Positions 1 to 9,106 of a stretch of DNA of 64,000 nt are shown piece by piece. The notes under the pieces are model-generated. The model was not told the DNA's origin, ran no database searches, and was given only the letters and a program-made list of their open reading frames with translations. This stretch comes from Chitinivibrionales bacterium. Its GTDB lineage: Bacteria; Fibrobacterota; Chitinivibrionia; Chitinivibrionales; WJKA01. Position 1 is the stretch's first letter. Each line of letters begins with the position of its first letter. The stretch is taken from assembly GCA_014728295.1 (NCBI GenBank), contig WJLW01000089.1, positions 1 to 64,000 of the forward strand, written 5' to 3'. The translations under genes were made by a program, and so were the position numbers.

Positions 1-101
1 CAAGCATAATCTGGGATGCCCGCTATGGATTTCAATACGATACCAATTACAAACTGGTTCCCAACAACAATATTATCATCCAGGCTGCAATGACCTTTTA
101 G
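1..101 (+). CDS. C-terminal end of an outer-membrane beta-barrel protein (partial)
   Basis: Reading from base 3 gives an open frame of 32 residues that stops with TAG at 99-101. The end alternates polar and hydrophobic residues and finishes in Met-Thr-Phe, the terminal-aromatic pattern typical of the last strand of an outer-membrane beta-barrel. The gene starts upstream of the window, so no family can be assigned. A terminator follows 33 bases after the stop. Confidence 0.55.
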   Translation, partial: SIIWDARYGFQYDTNYKLVPNNNIIIQAAMTF

Positions 102-134
102 CAGCTACTGTGCACTATACACCATACTCTTCAG

Positions 135-158
135 GCAGGTCGGGCGCCTGCTTTTTTT
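135..158 (+). terminator. Rho-independent terminator after the barrel protein
   Basis: A 5-bp GC stem (135-139 with 147-151, GCAGG/CCTGC) has a 7-nt loop and is followed by seven T residues at 152-158. It separates the truncated upstream gene from the penicillin-binding protein. Confidence 0.7.
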
Positions 159-234
159 CATTTTGGCTTCTTCACATGGCCCAGACTCAATACTATTTTT
201 ACATAATCACTACCGTAGCCTCATCAGGAGTTAC

Positions 235-1689
235 ATGAATTACAAGTCGGGCATGCTCAAGCGTGTCCAGAACGATTTCGGCTCGCGGTCCAAAAAAGCG
301 CTTATCCCCCGTAAAGGGCGCATTCGCCTTTTCTTGCTGATCAGTGCTGCGCTCGTGGCGTTCAAGCTTTATTTGCTCTATGCGGGTAAAGCTGATGCTG
401 TGAATGCCGAGGCACGCAAAATCCAAAAAAAGAGTGCTGCAAAAACCGGAAAACTCCTACCGGAAAAAAAACAGGAATCACCTGCTCAGTTCGCTTCGAA
501 TCAGAAGCTTCACGGAGGAAGACTAAGCCGGCAAGAAGTACGTTCCTTCCTCTCCCGTACGCTGCCTGACTTTGATAAAGGGATTGATACGTTGCAGAGC
601 AAAAGGACGAAAGTTGCCGTACATTCAACGATTGACACTAATCTGCAAAAATTCGGACATCGCCTGTTTCGGCGCTATCACCCGCGCTATGGTGCGCTTG
701 TTGCAGTTCATCCGGTGAGTGGAAAGATTCTTTCGCTCATCTCCTATACCCATGACAGTATGCCCTCGCTGGGCAATGATCTGTACCTGAAAAATATGTA
801 TCCTGCTGCTTCGATTTTTAAAACGATCGCGGCCGCTGCCTTTATTGAGCATCGCGGCTATAAGCCAGAAACCATGCTCAGGCAGGCAGGCAGAAATCAT
901 ACGCTCTATCACTTCCAACTCGAACGTGAGCTTAACCAGTTCCGGGAAATCTCATTGCAGGATGCATTTGCCTATTCTATCAACCCGGTATTCGGGAGAA
1001 CGGCCATTCACTTTCTTGGTGAAGATCCGCTGCAGGAATATGCCGGCAGATTTGGCTTTGAGGAGCCGGTACCCTTTGATCTGCCGGTGGATACGTCCCG
1101 GGTTCTCAAATGCGATTCAGCCTTTAACATTGCCGAACTCGCTTCTGGCTTCAATCAGCGAACGCGCTTGACACCGGTGTTGGGAGCTTTAATCGGGGCT
1201 GCCATCTCCGAAGACGGAGTAATGCCGGTGCCCTATGCAATCGACAGTCTGGTGAGTATCGCAAATGGTAAATCGATATATACCGCAAAAGCCGCTGTCT
1301 GGAAGAAGTCAATCAATGACGTAACCGCATTGCACCTTCGTAGGCTTATGATCTCGGTTGCCCGCTATGGCACGGCGCGTTCGGCATTCAGGTATATGAA
1401 GCGTTCATTTCGATTTGAGAATGTTGAATATGGCGGCAAGACAGGCTCGGTTGACAAAGATGAATTAGGGAAAACAGACTGGTTTGTTGGATTCGCGCGC
1501 CACAAGACCGATGCGCGTCAACGCATTGCGGTAGGTGTGGTTACCGTTCATAATGAGAACTGGACGGTTCACTCGAGTGTGCTGGGGGCCGAGATCATGC
1601 GCAGGTATATCCGTTCAATTCAAATTGCCGATAAAAAGCGGCAGAAATTAGCCGAAGCTGCTTCCGATTCGGCACTCTCGGATGGTTGA
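235..1689 (+). CDS. Penicillin-binding transpeptidase (no glycosyltransferase domain)
   Basis: A 484-residue membrane-anchored DD-transpeptidase that should cross-link peptidoglycan in the periplasm. A basic N-terminus precedes one membrane segment at about residues 30-48, then a linker, then a penicillin-binding transpeptidase domain. All three active-site motifs are visible: SxxK as SIFK (193-196), SxN as SIN (248-250) and KTG (402-404). The frame is open back to a TTG at 163, but the ATG at 235 has an AGGAG at 226-230 and gives a normal membrane anchor, so I chose it. There is no transglycosylase or dimerisation domain, and the protein is shorter than typical class B PBPs. era follows after 3 bp. 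The division or elongation role cannot be told from sequence. Confidence 0.85.
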   Translation: MNYKSGMLKRVQNDFGSRSKKALIPRKGRIRLFLLISAALVAFKLYLLYAGKADAVNAEARKIQKKSAAKTGKLLPEKKQESPAQFASNQKLHGGRLSRQEVRSFLSRTLPDFDKGIDTLQSKRTKVAVHSTIDTNLQKFGHRLFRRYHPRYGALVAVHPVSGKILSLISYTHDSMPSLGNDLYLKNMYPAASIFKTIAAAAFIEHRGYKPETMLRQAGRNHTLYHFQLERELNQFREISLQDAFAYSINPVFGRTAIHFLGEDPLQEYAGRFGFEEPVPFDLPVDTSRVLKCDSAFNIAELASGFNQRTRLTPVLGALIGAAISEDGVMPVPYAIDSLVSIANGKSIYTAKAAVWKKSINDVTALHLRRLMISVARYGTARSAFRYMKRSFRFENVEYGGKTGSVDKDELGKTDWFVGFARHKTDARQRIAVGVVTVHNENWTVHSSVLGAEIMRRYIRSIQIADKKRQKLAEAASDSALSDG

Positions 1690-1692
1690 TAC

Positions 1693-2628
1693 ATGGAGAA
1701 ACATGCTTTTAAATCAGCGTTCATCGCTCTGATCGGCAGGCCCAACAGCGGCAAGTCTACCTTGATGAATGCCATAATCGGCGAGAACCTCTCAATTGTG
1801 ACTTCGGTTCCGCAGACGACGCGTAGAAATATCAAAGGTATCTACAGCTGCGAATCTATGCAATTGGTGTTTGTGGATACTCCCGGGATTCACGAGGGAA
1901 AGCATGCCTTCAACAAATTCATGGTGCAGGAAAGCACCTCGGTGCTTAAAAGCGGCGAAGTCGATCTGCTCTGCTATCTTGTGGACCTTGCACGTCCGTT
2001 TGGAGAAGAGGAGGATTTCATCGCAGGCATCATCAGCACTGTGAGCCTTCCGATATTTGTATTCTTCACGAAAATGGATCTCTGTTCAAGGTACAGCGAA
2101 AAAATTGAGGAATTTCATCAGCGTTACCCCGGCCTGAGAAAAGTGCCCGGTTTACCCATCAATGCAACCGGATCGAAGGCAAAATCTGTTTTTCTTGACC
2201 TGCTTCAACCATACGTCCCCGAGGGCCCTGCCTATTATCCGGCCGAGGATTTGACGGATGAGAACCTGCGATTCTTTGCCGGCGAATACCTTCGCAAGCA
2301 CATCATTCACCGTACCATCCGGGAGGTGCCCCATGCGACTTTTGTTGAGATTGAGTCGTATACAGAACTTGAAAATCGCCACAAAATTGAAGCGACAATT
2401 CACGTTGAAACAAAAGGACAGCGTGGTATAATAATCGGTCCCGGCGGCAAGCAGATTGACAGAATCAGAAAAGCAACAGAGCGGGACATGTATCAGCTTA
2501 CCGGTATGCGGGCGTCACTGAAGTGCCATGTGAAAGTAACGCCCAAATGGAGGCAGGATTCCCGCTTCCTTCGAGAGATGGGGTACGAACCGGTGAGCAA
2601 AAACGGGAAATCTTATCAGACGCGGTAA
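1693..2628 (+). CDS. era: GTPase Era
   Basis: A 311-residue GTPase that binds the 3' end of 16S rRNA during 30S assembly. G1 is GRPNSGKS (15-22), G3 is DTPG (62-65) and G4 is TKMD (126-129; NKxD is more usual, and Thr occurs in some Era proteins). A C-terminal KH domain at about 200-285 carries the GPGG turn. Length matches the family. It starts 3 bp after the PBP gene, so the two are probably co-transcribed. Its 3' end overlaps coaX by 13 bp on the opposite strand. Confidence 0.96.
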   Translation: MEKHAFKSAFIALIGRPNSGKSTLMNAIIGENLSIVTSVPQTTRRNIKGIYSCESMQLVFVDTPGIHEGKHAFNKFMVQESTSVLKSGEVDLLCYLVDLARPFGEEEDFIAGIISTVSLPIFVFFTKMDLCSRYSEKIEEFHQRYPGLRKVPGLPINATGSKAKSVFLDLLQPYVPEGPAYYPAEDLTDENLRFFAGEYLRKHIIHRTIREVPHATFVEIESYTELENRHKIEATIHVETKGQRGIIIGPGGKQIDRIRKATERDMYQLTGMRASLKCHVKVTPKWRQDSRFLREMGYEPVSKNGKSYQTR

Positions 2629-3359
2629 AGGGCTGTACCGATAAGGGTAAGATCTCTGATATACTCGTATTCAAACGCAACCGCTAACTGCGGCCAGACG
2701 CCTCCGGTTGCCAGTATTACGGCATCTTCCCCCGCAGCCTTACGTGAAAGCTTGGCGATTCGCTCGATTGCACCGGTTACTCCCTGAATTACGCCTGTGT
2801 AAATACACTCCTGGGTAGAGGCTCCCGGATAGACCGGCGCCGGAGGCGTTTTGACATGCGGCAATTGCGCCGTATGCGATTTGAGTGCTGCGAACTGAAG
2901 AGCGGGTCCGGGAAAGATGCAGCCACCGATGCATTCGCTTCCATCTTTGAGTATGTCTACGGTTACCGCTGTTCCGGCGTCGATGACGATAGAGGAACGC
3001 CCTGGACAGACATTATGCGCATACAGCATATTGGCAAGGCGGTCCGATCCGAATAATGGTGGCGTTTCGTAGGTGATTTTAACCGGCAGGTTGTCGTTTG
3101 CAACAAGGAAGCTGAATGATTCGCAACGCGTGTGGCGTAAGCCGCTGCGCAGGCCATTGCTGATTTCGGGCACGACGGATGCAATTTTTACCGGCAGTCC
3201 ATGCTGCACGCCTGCGCCAAGCTCATCGATAATAGCGGGGGCTTGATCGATTGCCTGACCGGTGGCAATATCCCGCCGCTGCAGACAGGTTATCGCCGTA
3301 GTATCGATCAGGCCGATGGCGGTAACTGTGTTGCCGATGTCAATTGACAGTGTCAGCAT
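2616..3359 (-). CDS. coaX: Type III pantothenate kinase
   Basis: A 247-residue CoaX, which phosphorylates pantothenate in the first step of CoA synthesis. The N-terminal DIGNT phosphate-binding motif follows the ATG at 3359 directly, and GSDR and IDAGTA motifs lie downstream as in the ASKHA-fold family. The frame is open 13 codons further upstream, but those residues do not belong to the fold. birA lies 56 bp upstream on the same strand; birA-coaX pairs are common in bacteria, which supports both calls. Confidence 0.94.
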   Translation of the reverse strand: MLTLSIDIGNTVTAIGLIDTTAITCLQRRDIATGQAIDQAPAIIDELGAGVQHGLPVKIASVVPEISNGLRSGLRHTRCESFSFLVANDNLPVKITYETPPLFGSDRLANMLYAHNVCPGRSSIVIDAGTAVTVDILKDGSECIGGCIFPGPALQFAALKSHTAQLPHVKTPPAPVYPGASTQECIYTGVIQGVTGAIERIAKLSRKAAGEDAVILATGGVWPQLAVAFEYEYIRDLTLIGTALYRV

Positions 3360-3415
3360 ATACGTTAGGTTCCGCAAAGCGCATTGGTTGAAACCCAAAT
3401 TGCATCGTGGCGGTG

Positions 3416-4150
3416 TTAGTCGAGAAATTGCATCGGGCCTGAAGATATGCGCTGCATTGCGCCGTTGACATCCAGCATCAAATGCCCGTCATCTGCAACA
3501 TCACGATAGATTCCACGGTGAGTATTCAAAATAACTTCGTGTCCGAATCCCATTTGCCGGGAGCGGTAGCGTTGATGAATTTTTTGTTGATCCGAGTGCA
3601 GGGTGGAGTGAAAATGTACCAGTATATCGCGTAGCAATACATCGATATCAAAGCATTGTCCGGTCTCGTGCTGCATCGATGTTGCAATGTCCTGCAGGTG
3701 AGGGGGGAAATCATGCAGGGCAAAATTGACATTAACACCAAAACCGGCGACAATAGTTTTTTTTAGCCTGGCCGAGGCTTCGAGGAGAATACCGCATATT
3801 TTTCGGTCTCCCCAGTAAAGATCGTTCGGCCATTTTATGCGCAAGGGTGCTTTACGGCAACATGCCTGCACGCTGTCGAATATCGACATGATAAGTGATC
3901 GATTGCACCTGAAATGATCGGCGATATCGTCAAGCTGAATTATGATACTTGCCCACAGTCCCCCCGGAATGTCGGAGAAAAACGCGTGTCCTTTCTGGCC
4001 GCGTCCTGCGGATTGGCGTTTTGCCTGCACCACGATCAACCCGGTATCGGCAGGTTCGTTCAGGTTTCTTGCATAGCTGTTGGTGGAATCGATCCTTTCG
4101 AAAAGAACGTGACGCTTCACATGGGAGATTTGTGCGGAAAGTGGGCTCAT
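3416..4150 (-). CDS. birA: Biotin--[acetyl-CoA-carboxylase] ligase, monofunctional
   Basis: A 244-residue ligase that makes biotinyl-AMP and transfers biotin to the carboxylase carrier protein. It has the GRGQ biotin/AMP loop (GRGR in most homologues) and the KWPND...K.CGIL.E catalytic stretch. The start at 4150 gives a protein that begins at the catalytic domain. It lacks the N-terminal winged helix of E. coli BirA, so it should not be a repressor. The open frame extends to 4411, but that extension looks non-coding. It is probably the first gene of a birA-coaX operon. Confidence 0.92.
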   Translation of the reverse strand: MSPLSAQISHVKRHVLFERIDSTNSYARNLNEPADTGLIVVQAKRQSAGRGQKGHAFFSDIPGGLWASIIIQLDDIADHFRCNRSLIMSIFDSVQACCRKAPLRIKWPNDLYWGDRKICGILLEASARLKKTIVAGFGVNVNFALHDFPPHLQDIATSMQHETGQCFDIDVLLRDILVHFHSTLHSDQQKIHQRYRSRQMGFGHEVILNTHRGIYRDVADDGHLMLDVNGAMQRISSGPMQFLD

Positions 4151-4265
4151 GCAGATGACGTTGATGTGTGGAGTGCAAAGCACGCAACGGAGCTCTGAGG
4201 ACGCAGAGATTTTACCAACCTTGCTGTCTGGATGCAAATGCCGAAATTCAGCATCAAAGCTGCAT

Positions 4266-4330
4266 CGGAAATAAAATAAATTTCTTACGTTCTCCGCGTT
4301 TATTTGCGCGGTTTGCGTACCTTCTTCCGG
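4266..4330. repeat. Degenerate GCGT-rich intergenic repeat remnant
   Basis: The 279-bp gap between birA and the radical SAM gene contains no convincing gene. Its middle reads as an irregular series of short CGTT/GCGT words (about 4286-4322), ending in an eight-C run at 4331-4338. It resembles the degenerate TTTGCGT-type intergenic repeats seen in many bacterial genomes. A second purine-rich relative lies at 43490-43550. Function is unknown and assignment is by eye. Confidence 0.3.
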
Positions 4331-4429
4331 CCCCCCCCTCCCGGTTACGCAGAAATAAACTATTTTAATGGGCTTTAAATAGCGCTCAACAGACAAAAGT
4401 ACAATCACCAATTCTTCTGTGAGTTACTC

Positions 4430-5641
4430 ATGCCACAATTCAGAGGATCCGCACTTCTCCCCACGCGGTTTGTATTTCAGCATTTATTCCCGGCAATGGC
4501 AAAAGATCCTTTCTCCTGGAATGCTCTGCTCAAAGCCGGATATCGCAGGTATTTCAGCAAACGCGATCCGGAGATGGATGTTCCCGTTGGACAAATTTCT
4601 CTGCGGGTTAATGAGGTCTGCAACCTGCGCTGCAAGTCATGCGGGCAATGGGGCGAAAATGGACATCTGCAACAAAAACTCGAACGTGGTGAGAAGCTGG
4701 AGCAACTTGATTTCGAGGTCGTCAAAAGGCTTATGCTTGAAACCCGACACGACAAGCCCTTCTACTACATCTGGGGCGGCGAGCCGACGATGTGGAAGCC
4801 GCTCGTACCGTTCTTCCGGGAAATGGGCAGGCATAAATTGTATGGATCGATTGTTTCGAATGCTCAGGCTCTAGGCCCCATTCTTGAGGAACTTATCGAT
4901 ACCGGTGCACTCTCGATACTCTACCTCAGCCTTGATGGGTGGGATGCCGAGTCGCAGAACATCATGCGCTCCCCGGCGAATAAATCAAAGGTTGACAATT
5001 TCGAAAAGACTCTTGCAGTAATCGAAAAAACACATGAAATCAAGCGGCGAAAGAACCTCAAAACGCCGCTGGTCATGCCCATAACCGTTATCTCCGATGA
5101 AAATTACCTGCACCTGGCGGATATTCATCGTCTGGTTATGGATAAAACGCAATTGCACCCATACTATTTCGGCTGGTTCATTACCGAGGAAGACGCTGCC
5201 CTGCACGAGAAAGTATTTGAGAATCGTTTCGGATATTTACCGAAAAACCATCGCGGCTATCTCAAGTCATGCTTCAATGACGTCGATCCGGCCGCTACTT
5301 CCGAGCAGATTAAAGAAGTACTTAAAATCGCGAAAGGGCATGCTTCGGTACCGCACTTTCTGCCAGACATTTATTCCGAAGAGCAGATTCGCCGCTATTA
5401 CGAAGACCACAAATGGAGCTGCGGCTATAACAGTTGCGAAAGCATCTACTATACTGCCGAAATTTCTCCTAACGGGCAGGTTACTCCCTGTCGCGACTAT
5501 CAGGACTTCGATGCGGGCAATATCAACGTGGAGCCATTTTGCGACATCTGGAACGGCGATAAATTCAAAGAATTCCGCCGTCAAATGAAAAAAGGACTCA
5601 TGCCCGTTTGTACAAGGTGCTGCGGTTTGCAGGGATTCTGA
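4430..5641 (+). CDS. Radical SAM / SPASM-type protein
   Basis: A 403-residue radical SAM enzyme. The [4Fe-4S]-SAM motif CxxxCxxC is at C64, C68 and C71, followed by a GGEPT-type SAM-binding stretch. The last 60 residues hold further cysteines in a SPASM-like arrangement: a C....C pair, a GQVTPC turn, then CTRCC near the end. These probably bind one or two auxiliary Fe-S clusters, as in peptide- or protein-modifying enzymes. No small peptide substrate gene is recognisable next to it, so the substrate is unknown. The ATG at 4430 is used; an internal ATG at 4496 is the alternative. It converges on citrate synthase. Confidence 0.82.
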   Translation: MPQFRGSALLPTRFVFQHLFPAMAKDPFSWNALLKAGYRRYFSKRDPEMDVPVGQISLRVNEVCNLRCKSCGQWGENGHLQQKLERGEKLEQLDFEVVKRLMLETRHDKPFYYIWGGEPTMWKPLVPFFREMGRHKLYGSIVSNAQALGPILEELIDTGALSILYLSLDGWDAESQNIMRSPANKSKVDNFEKTLAVIEKTHEIKRRKNLKTPLVMPITVISDENYLHLADIHRLVMDKTQLHPYYFGWFITEEDAALHEKVFENRFGYLPKNHRGYLKSCFNDVDPAATSEQIKEVLKIAKGHASVPHFLPDIYSEEQIRRYYEDHKWSCGYNSCESIYYTAEISPNGQVTPCRDYQDFDAGNINVEPFCDIWNGDKFKEFRRQMKKGLMPVCTRCCGLQGF

Positions 5642-5672
5642 TTTCCCGCCGGAATACAGCGGTTGACGGCTG

Positions 5673-6968
5673 CTATGCTTTTTTGCGCTGATCAATCGGG
5701 ATAAAGTCAAGTCTGGTCGGCCCGTTGTATATTTGACGCGGTCTGAATATCTTTGCCGACTCCTCCTCCGTACTTTCCTTCCACTGCGCGATCCATCCCG
5801 GCAATCTTCCTATAGTAAACATTACCGTGAGCATATTGGTAGGAATACCCATTGCACGGTAAAGAATTCCAGTGTAAAAATCTACATTGGGATAAAGGTG
5901 ACGCTCGATGAAGTAGTCGTCATTAAGTGCGATGTGTTCCAGCTCACGTGCAATATCAAGGAGTGGGTCCGATGTCTGCAAACTGCCGAAAAGTTCGTCG
6001 CACATTTTGCGGCATATTCTGGCACGGGGATCATAATTTTTATACACTGCGTGACCAAAGCCGGGCAGGCGAAATGGGGAGTTTTTGTCTTTGGCCATAT
6101 CAACATATTTCTTGATATTGCGCTGATCGTTTTTTATGCGCTTGAGCATTTCGATTACCGCCTGATTGGCGCCGCCGTGCAATGGGCCCCAGAGAGCGCA
6201 GATACCCGCTGATATTGACGCGTACAGATTTGCGCGTGCACTGCCGATTAAGCGAACCGCTGTCGTCGAGCAATTCTGTCCATGATCGACGTGAAGGATC
6301 AGCAGCTTATTGAGAATCCGCACTACCTCCGGACGTATTTCGTAGGGGTTGACCGGCGAAGAAAACATCATGTTCAAAAAATTGGCGCAAAATGAAAGAT
6401 CATGACGCGGATAAACTACCGGCTCGCCCTGTGATTTCTTGAAGGAGAATGCCGCAATTGTGCGTACCTTGGAAATTAGCCGCGCACCGGTGATGTCGAA
6501 TGTGGGATCTTTATGCGTTAACGAAGGGTAAAAACTGGACAGAGAGGTTACCATGGAAGCAAGGATGGCCATGGGATGCGAATCGGCCGGAAATCCATTA
6601 AAGAAGTGGTGCATATTTTCATGAATCATAGAGTGTTGATTTAGGTAGCGGCTGAATTTTTTTAATTCCGCTGCAGTAGGTAATACGCCGTGTACGAGCA
6701 GATAAGCTACCTCAATAAATGAGCAATGCTCAACGAGATCTTCAATGTTGAAGCCGCGGTAGCGCAGGACACCGTTAATTCCGTCAACATAGGTGATATT
6801 GCTGATACATGAGGCGGTATTGGCAAACCCGATGTCATAGGTGGTACATCCTGCCTGCTGTTTGAGTTTGGTGATATCAATGCCGACTTGTCCTTCCGTG
6901 CCGACCAGTACCGGTAATTCAACTTCTTTGTCTCTGATTTTCAACTGTGCTTTTTCGGTTGCTTGCAT
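5673..6968 (-). CDS. gltA: Citrate synthase
   Basis: A 431-residue type II citrate synthase that condenses acetyl-CoA and oxaloacetate at entry to the TCA cycle. Visible motifs are the HVDHGQNCST substrate-binding region, GPLHGGAN with a catalytic His, the citrate-synthase signature GFGHAVYKNYDPRA, and the NVDFYTG catalytic Asp region. The ATG at 6968 is preceded by GAGAGGA; 41 codons of upstream open frame are not family-like. The N-terminal beta domain (about residues 1-60) is of the Gram-negative hexameric type, which suggests NADH sensitivity, though that is inference. Confidence 0.96.
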   Translation of the reverse strand: MQATEKAQLKIRDKEVELPVLVGTEGQVGIDITKLKQQAGCTTYDIGFANTASCISNITYVDGINGVLRYRGFNIEDLVEHCSFIEVAYLLVHGVLPTAAELKKFSRYLNQHSMIHENMHHFFNGFPADSHPMAILASMVTSLSSFYPSLTHKDPTFDITGARLISKVRTIAAFSFKKSQGEPVVYPRHDLSFCANFLNMMFSSPVNPYEIRPEVVRILNKLLILHVDHGQNCSTTAVRLIGSARANLYASISAGICALWGPLHGGANQAVIEMLKRIKNDQRNIKKYVDMAKDKNSPFRLPGFGHAVYKNYDPRARICRKMCDELFGSLQTSDPLLDIARELEHIALNDDYFIERHLYPNVDFYTGILYRAMGIPTNMLTVMFTIGRLPGWIAQWKESTEEESAKIFRPRQIYNGPTRLDFIPIDQRKKA

Positions 6969-7260
6969 AAGGCAATCGTCCTCTCTGTCGTTATCGTGGT
7001 TTGCTGCTGTCCTACGTCCATTCCTGTGCTGCTCAAGCGTTTGGCTTTTTTTGGCGAGGGCGTAGACGAGTCCTCCGGCGTATCGCCGCATTTATGCTTG
7101 TGCTTTGTTTCTTTTGGATTCGGTTCGAATCAGGCTCTTGAAGTTAAGCCTTTTACTGCACGTTGAAGCAGCCCGGCTGGAAATCACGTCTATTGCAAAA
7201 TGGGCTGATCAATACAGTTTATTAATATATTTCAGGTAGTCACCGGAATACAAATATTTT
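6969..7260. other. Gene-free 292-bp gap
   Basis: This gap should hold the citrate synthase promoter, reading leftward, and the 3' end of the GntR-type regulator transcript. I see a 15-nt inverted repeat (GATTCG-GTT-CGAATC) near 7115-7130 and an AT-rich tract near 7215-7260, but no gene and no convincing terminator. Confidence 0.5.
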
Positions 7261-8826
7261 TCACACCGCTTTGTTGGCTACCGTTGTGCGCTCAATGATG
7301 GTTCCTTCTATTTCTGTCGGACCTGATGCTAATGCACGATTGTCCATGCGCCGGTTGAGCACAAAGTTGAGCATAAGATGCGTCATTGCAGCCATGTTGA
7401 AATTATAGCTGGTCAAACCAATTCGCTGAGCTTGCAGCGTATCGTCAAAGGCAATTACTGAAATGCGGCGGGGAACCTCGAGATCGCGCATCTGTAAATA
7501 ATCCAGAGCCCAGGCTGCAATGTCATCATTGCATACGATCCATGCCGTGACGTTTTTGTCCTGCACCGCAGCCTCGAACAACGGTTCAATCTTGCCCCGC
7601 ATGACCGCTTCGGGAATTATTCGTTCCGGCAGTGTGAACGAAAAATGTGGATCAAGCTGCTGTTGAAGGAATCCGGGGATGCTCCGCTTCCACTGCTCAT
7701 AAGCCTGTTTAAGCTGGTCATACTTCCAGAGACTGTGCTTTTCCTCGAAATAAAATCGGTAATACCGGGGTGGGTGATCCAGCGTATAGGCTTTGATGCC
7801 CCCTTCAATACCTGCCGATGCATATATTTCTCTGAGACCGGAAAGTCTATTTTGTGACCATAAGGCCTGGTGAAATGCAGAAATATAGGCACAACGGCGA
7901 TGCCCGCAGGCAAGGAGATACCTGGCTACATTCCTGGCCGATCGAGGTGAAACCGCTGCGCTGAAATAGCCGAAATGTCGATTGCATGCATAGGGAGGAA
8001 CTCGCCAGCCGCCGGTTATATCAAGAACAGCGATTGGTTTTCGAAGTTGGGCTAATTCGGCAAGCACGGTGTCGACGGCTCTTGTGTAGGCAACCACCAG
8101 AAAAATGTAGCCCAGAATGAATTCCGATTCGGGCAAGACACATTTTTTGCCATTGGCGCCCAAAAAAAACAAATCCTCGGTATTCGAGGAGTGGCCTATT
8201 ATTTCGGCTGTCAGACGGGCATTCGAGCATTCAAGCTCCAGATTGCGCAGGTAGTCCTGATTGAGTGACCCGAGCTGAAAGCGACCATATTTATCGGCCA
8301 GCATGATGAAAACCACCTTGTTTGCCCGTGGGTCGGCCACAATACGCTTCACGCAAAAGGACTTTTTGTGTGGTGCAATGAGGCCCTCGCCTTGTAAATG
8401 CGATAGCGCTTTTTTGAGCGTGCGGAATGAAGTCTCATACGCTGCAGTCAATTCTTTGAGCGAGGGCATTGGCCGGCCGGCCTTGTACTTGCCCTGCAGG
8501 ATGTCCTGCTTGATTCTGTTTTTCACCAGCTCCCAGTAGCCTGCTATATTCTGATCTGCAAAATCACTATGAAGCTCGTTGATAATCTCACGGCATTGGG
8601 AATGACTTCCTTCACGCACCCCAAACCGCTTTCCGGCCGCACCGTCGAGAATTTCCCTGCCCGCCAGAAAGCGGGTTGCTTTCCCGAGTGTTGGTACCGA
8701 GACGCCGCTTGCCGCGGCAAGCTCTTTGACATTTGGGAGTAGTGATCCGACAGGATATTCCTCGCGGCAGATTCTATCGCAAAGAGATAGTACGGTTTTC
8801 TGGACGGCGGTGAGGGGATGGGACAT
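7261..8826 (-). CDS. GntR-type regulator with two winged helices and a LacI-like sensor domain
   Basis: A 521-residue transcription factor. Two GntR-type winged-helix segments are visible in tandem, at about residues 12-72 (with LLPNVKELAAASGVSVPT) and about 100-160 (with PMPSLKELTAAYETSFRTLK). From about 170 a periplasmic-binding-protein-like domain follows, as in LacI/GalR-type sugar sensors, including an FDD...I.....T.YNF-like C-terminal section. It probably represses a carbohydrate operon, but the ligand is unknown. The start at 8826 was chosen because the 60 upstream codons of open frame run through a mobile element. That element begins only 42 bp upstream and may affect expression. Confidence 0.8.
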   Translation of the reverse strand: MSHPLTAVQKTVLSLCDRICREEYPVGSLLPNVKELAAASGVSVPTLGKATRFLAGREILDGAAGKRFGVREGSHSQCREIINELHSDFADQNIAGYWELVKNRIKQDILQGKYKAGRPMPSLKELTAAYETSFRTLKKALSHLQGEGLIAPHKKSFCVKRIVADPRANKVVFIMLADKYGRFQLGSLNQDYLRNLELECSNARLTAEIIGHSSNTEDLFFLGANGKKCVLPESEFILGYIFLVVAYTRAVDTVLAELAQLRKPIAVLDITGGWRVPPYACNRHFGYFSAAVSPRSARNVARYLLACGHRRCAYISAFHQALWSQNRLSGLREIYASAGIEGGIKAYTLDHPPRYYRFYFEEKHSLWKYDQLKQAYEQWKRSIPGFLQQQLDPHFSFTLPERIIPEAVMRGKIEPLFEAAVQDKNVTAWIVCNDDIAAWALDYLQMRDLEVPRRISVIAFDDTLQAQRIGLTSYNFNMAAMTHLMLNFVLNRRMDNRALASGPTEIEGTIIERTTVANKAV

Positions 8827-8868
8827 GAAGTAAAAGTAAATTACGACGCAACGACGCAACGATCCCGC

Positions 8869-9032
8869 TAGTGTAGTGTATCTCAAATTAGTGTGTGCTT
8901 GCGAGGAGCTATTTTCGCCTCCTGTTGAGGCGCGAAGATGGCGAATCCCGGGTGTATTCAACTGATGAGCAACGAAGACAGGGATGAAAAGAGCCCGTGG
9001 TAACATATTCGTATTTGAGATACACTACACTA
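8869..9032. mobile_element. Miniature inverted-repeat element (IS630/Tc1-mariner-like MITE)
   Basis: Perfect 21-bp inverted repeats lie at 8868-8888 and 9013-9033 (CTAGTGTAGTGTATCTCAAAT and its complement). The ends read TA-GTGTAGTG...CACTACAC-TA, so a TA dinucleotide flanks both termini as expected for IS630/Tc1-mariner target duplication. The unit is 164 bp including both TA copies and holds no transposase. An internal imperfect hairpin occurs near 8914-8936. An open frame runs through it on the minus strand and artificially extends the regulator gene. Confidence 0.85.
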
Positions 9033-9106
9033 GGTGGGAACACCACAACACCAGTATGGGATGATGGGATGGTGCTGATAAGTGGGAACGAAGTGATGTC
9101 AAAGGG

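Noticed and set aside
4331..4338. Eight-C run as a phase-variation tract
   Set aside because: It lies in a gap 92 bp from any start and is shorter than the two coding tracts; no expression effect can be argued.
7115..7135. GGTTCGAATC resembling a tRNA T-loop
   Set aside because: No flanking T-stem, acceptor stem or anticodon arm can be formed on either strand; it is a short inverted repeat.
8827..9006. Upstream extension of the GntR-type regulator frame
   Set aside because: The 60 extra codons run through the MITE; the regulator fold begins at the ATG at 8826.
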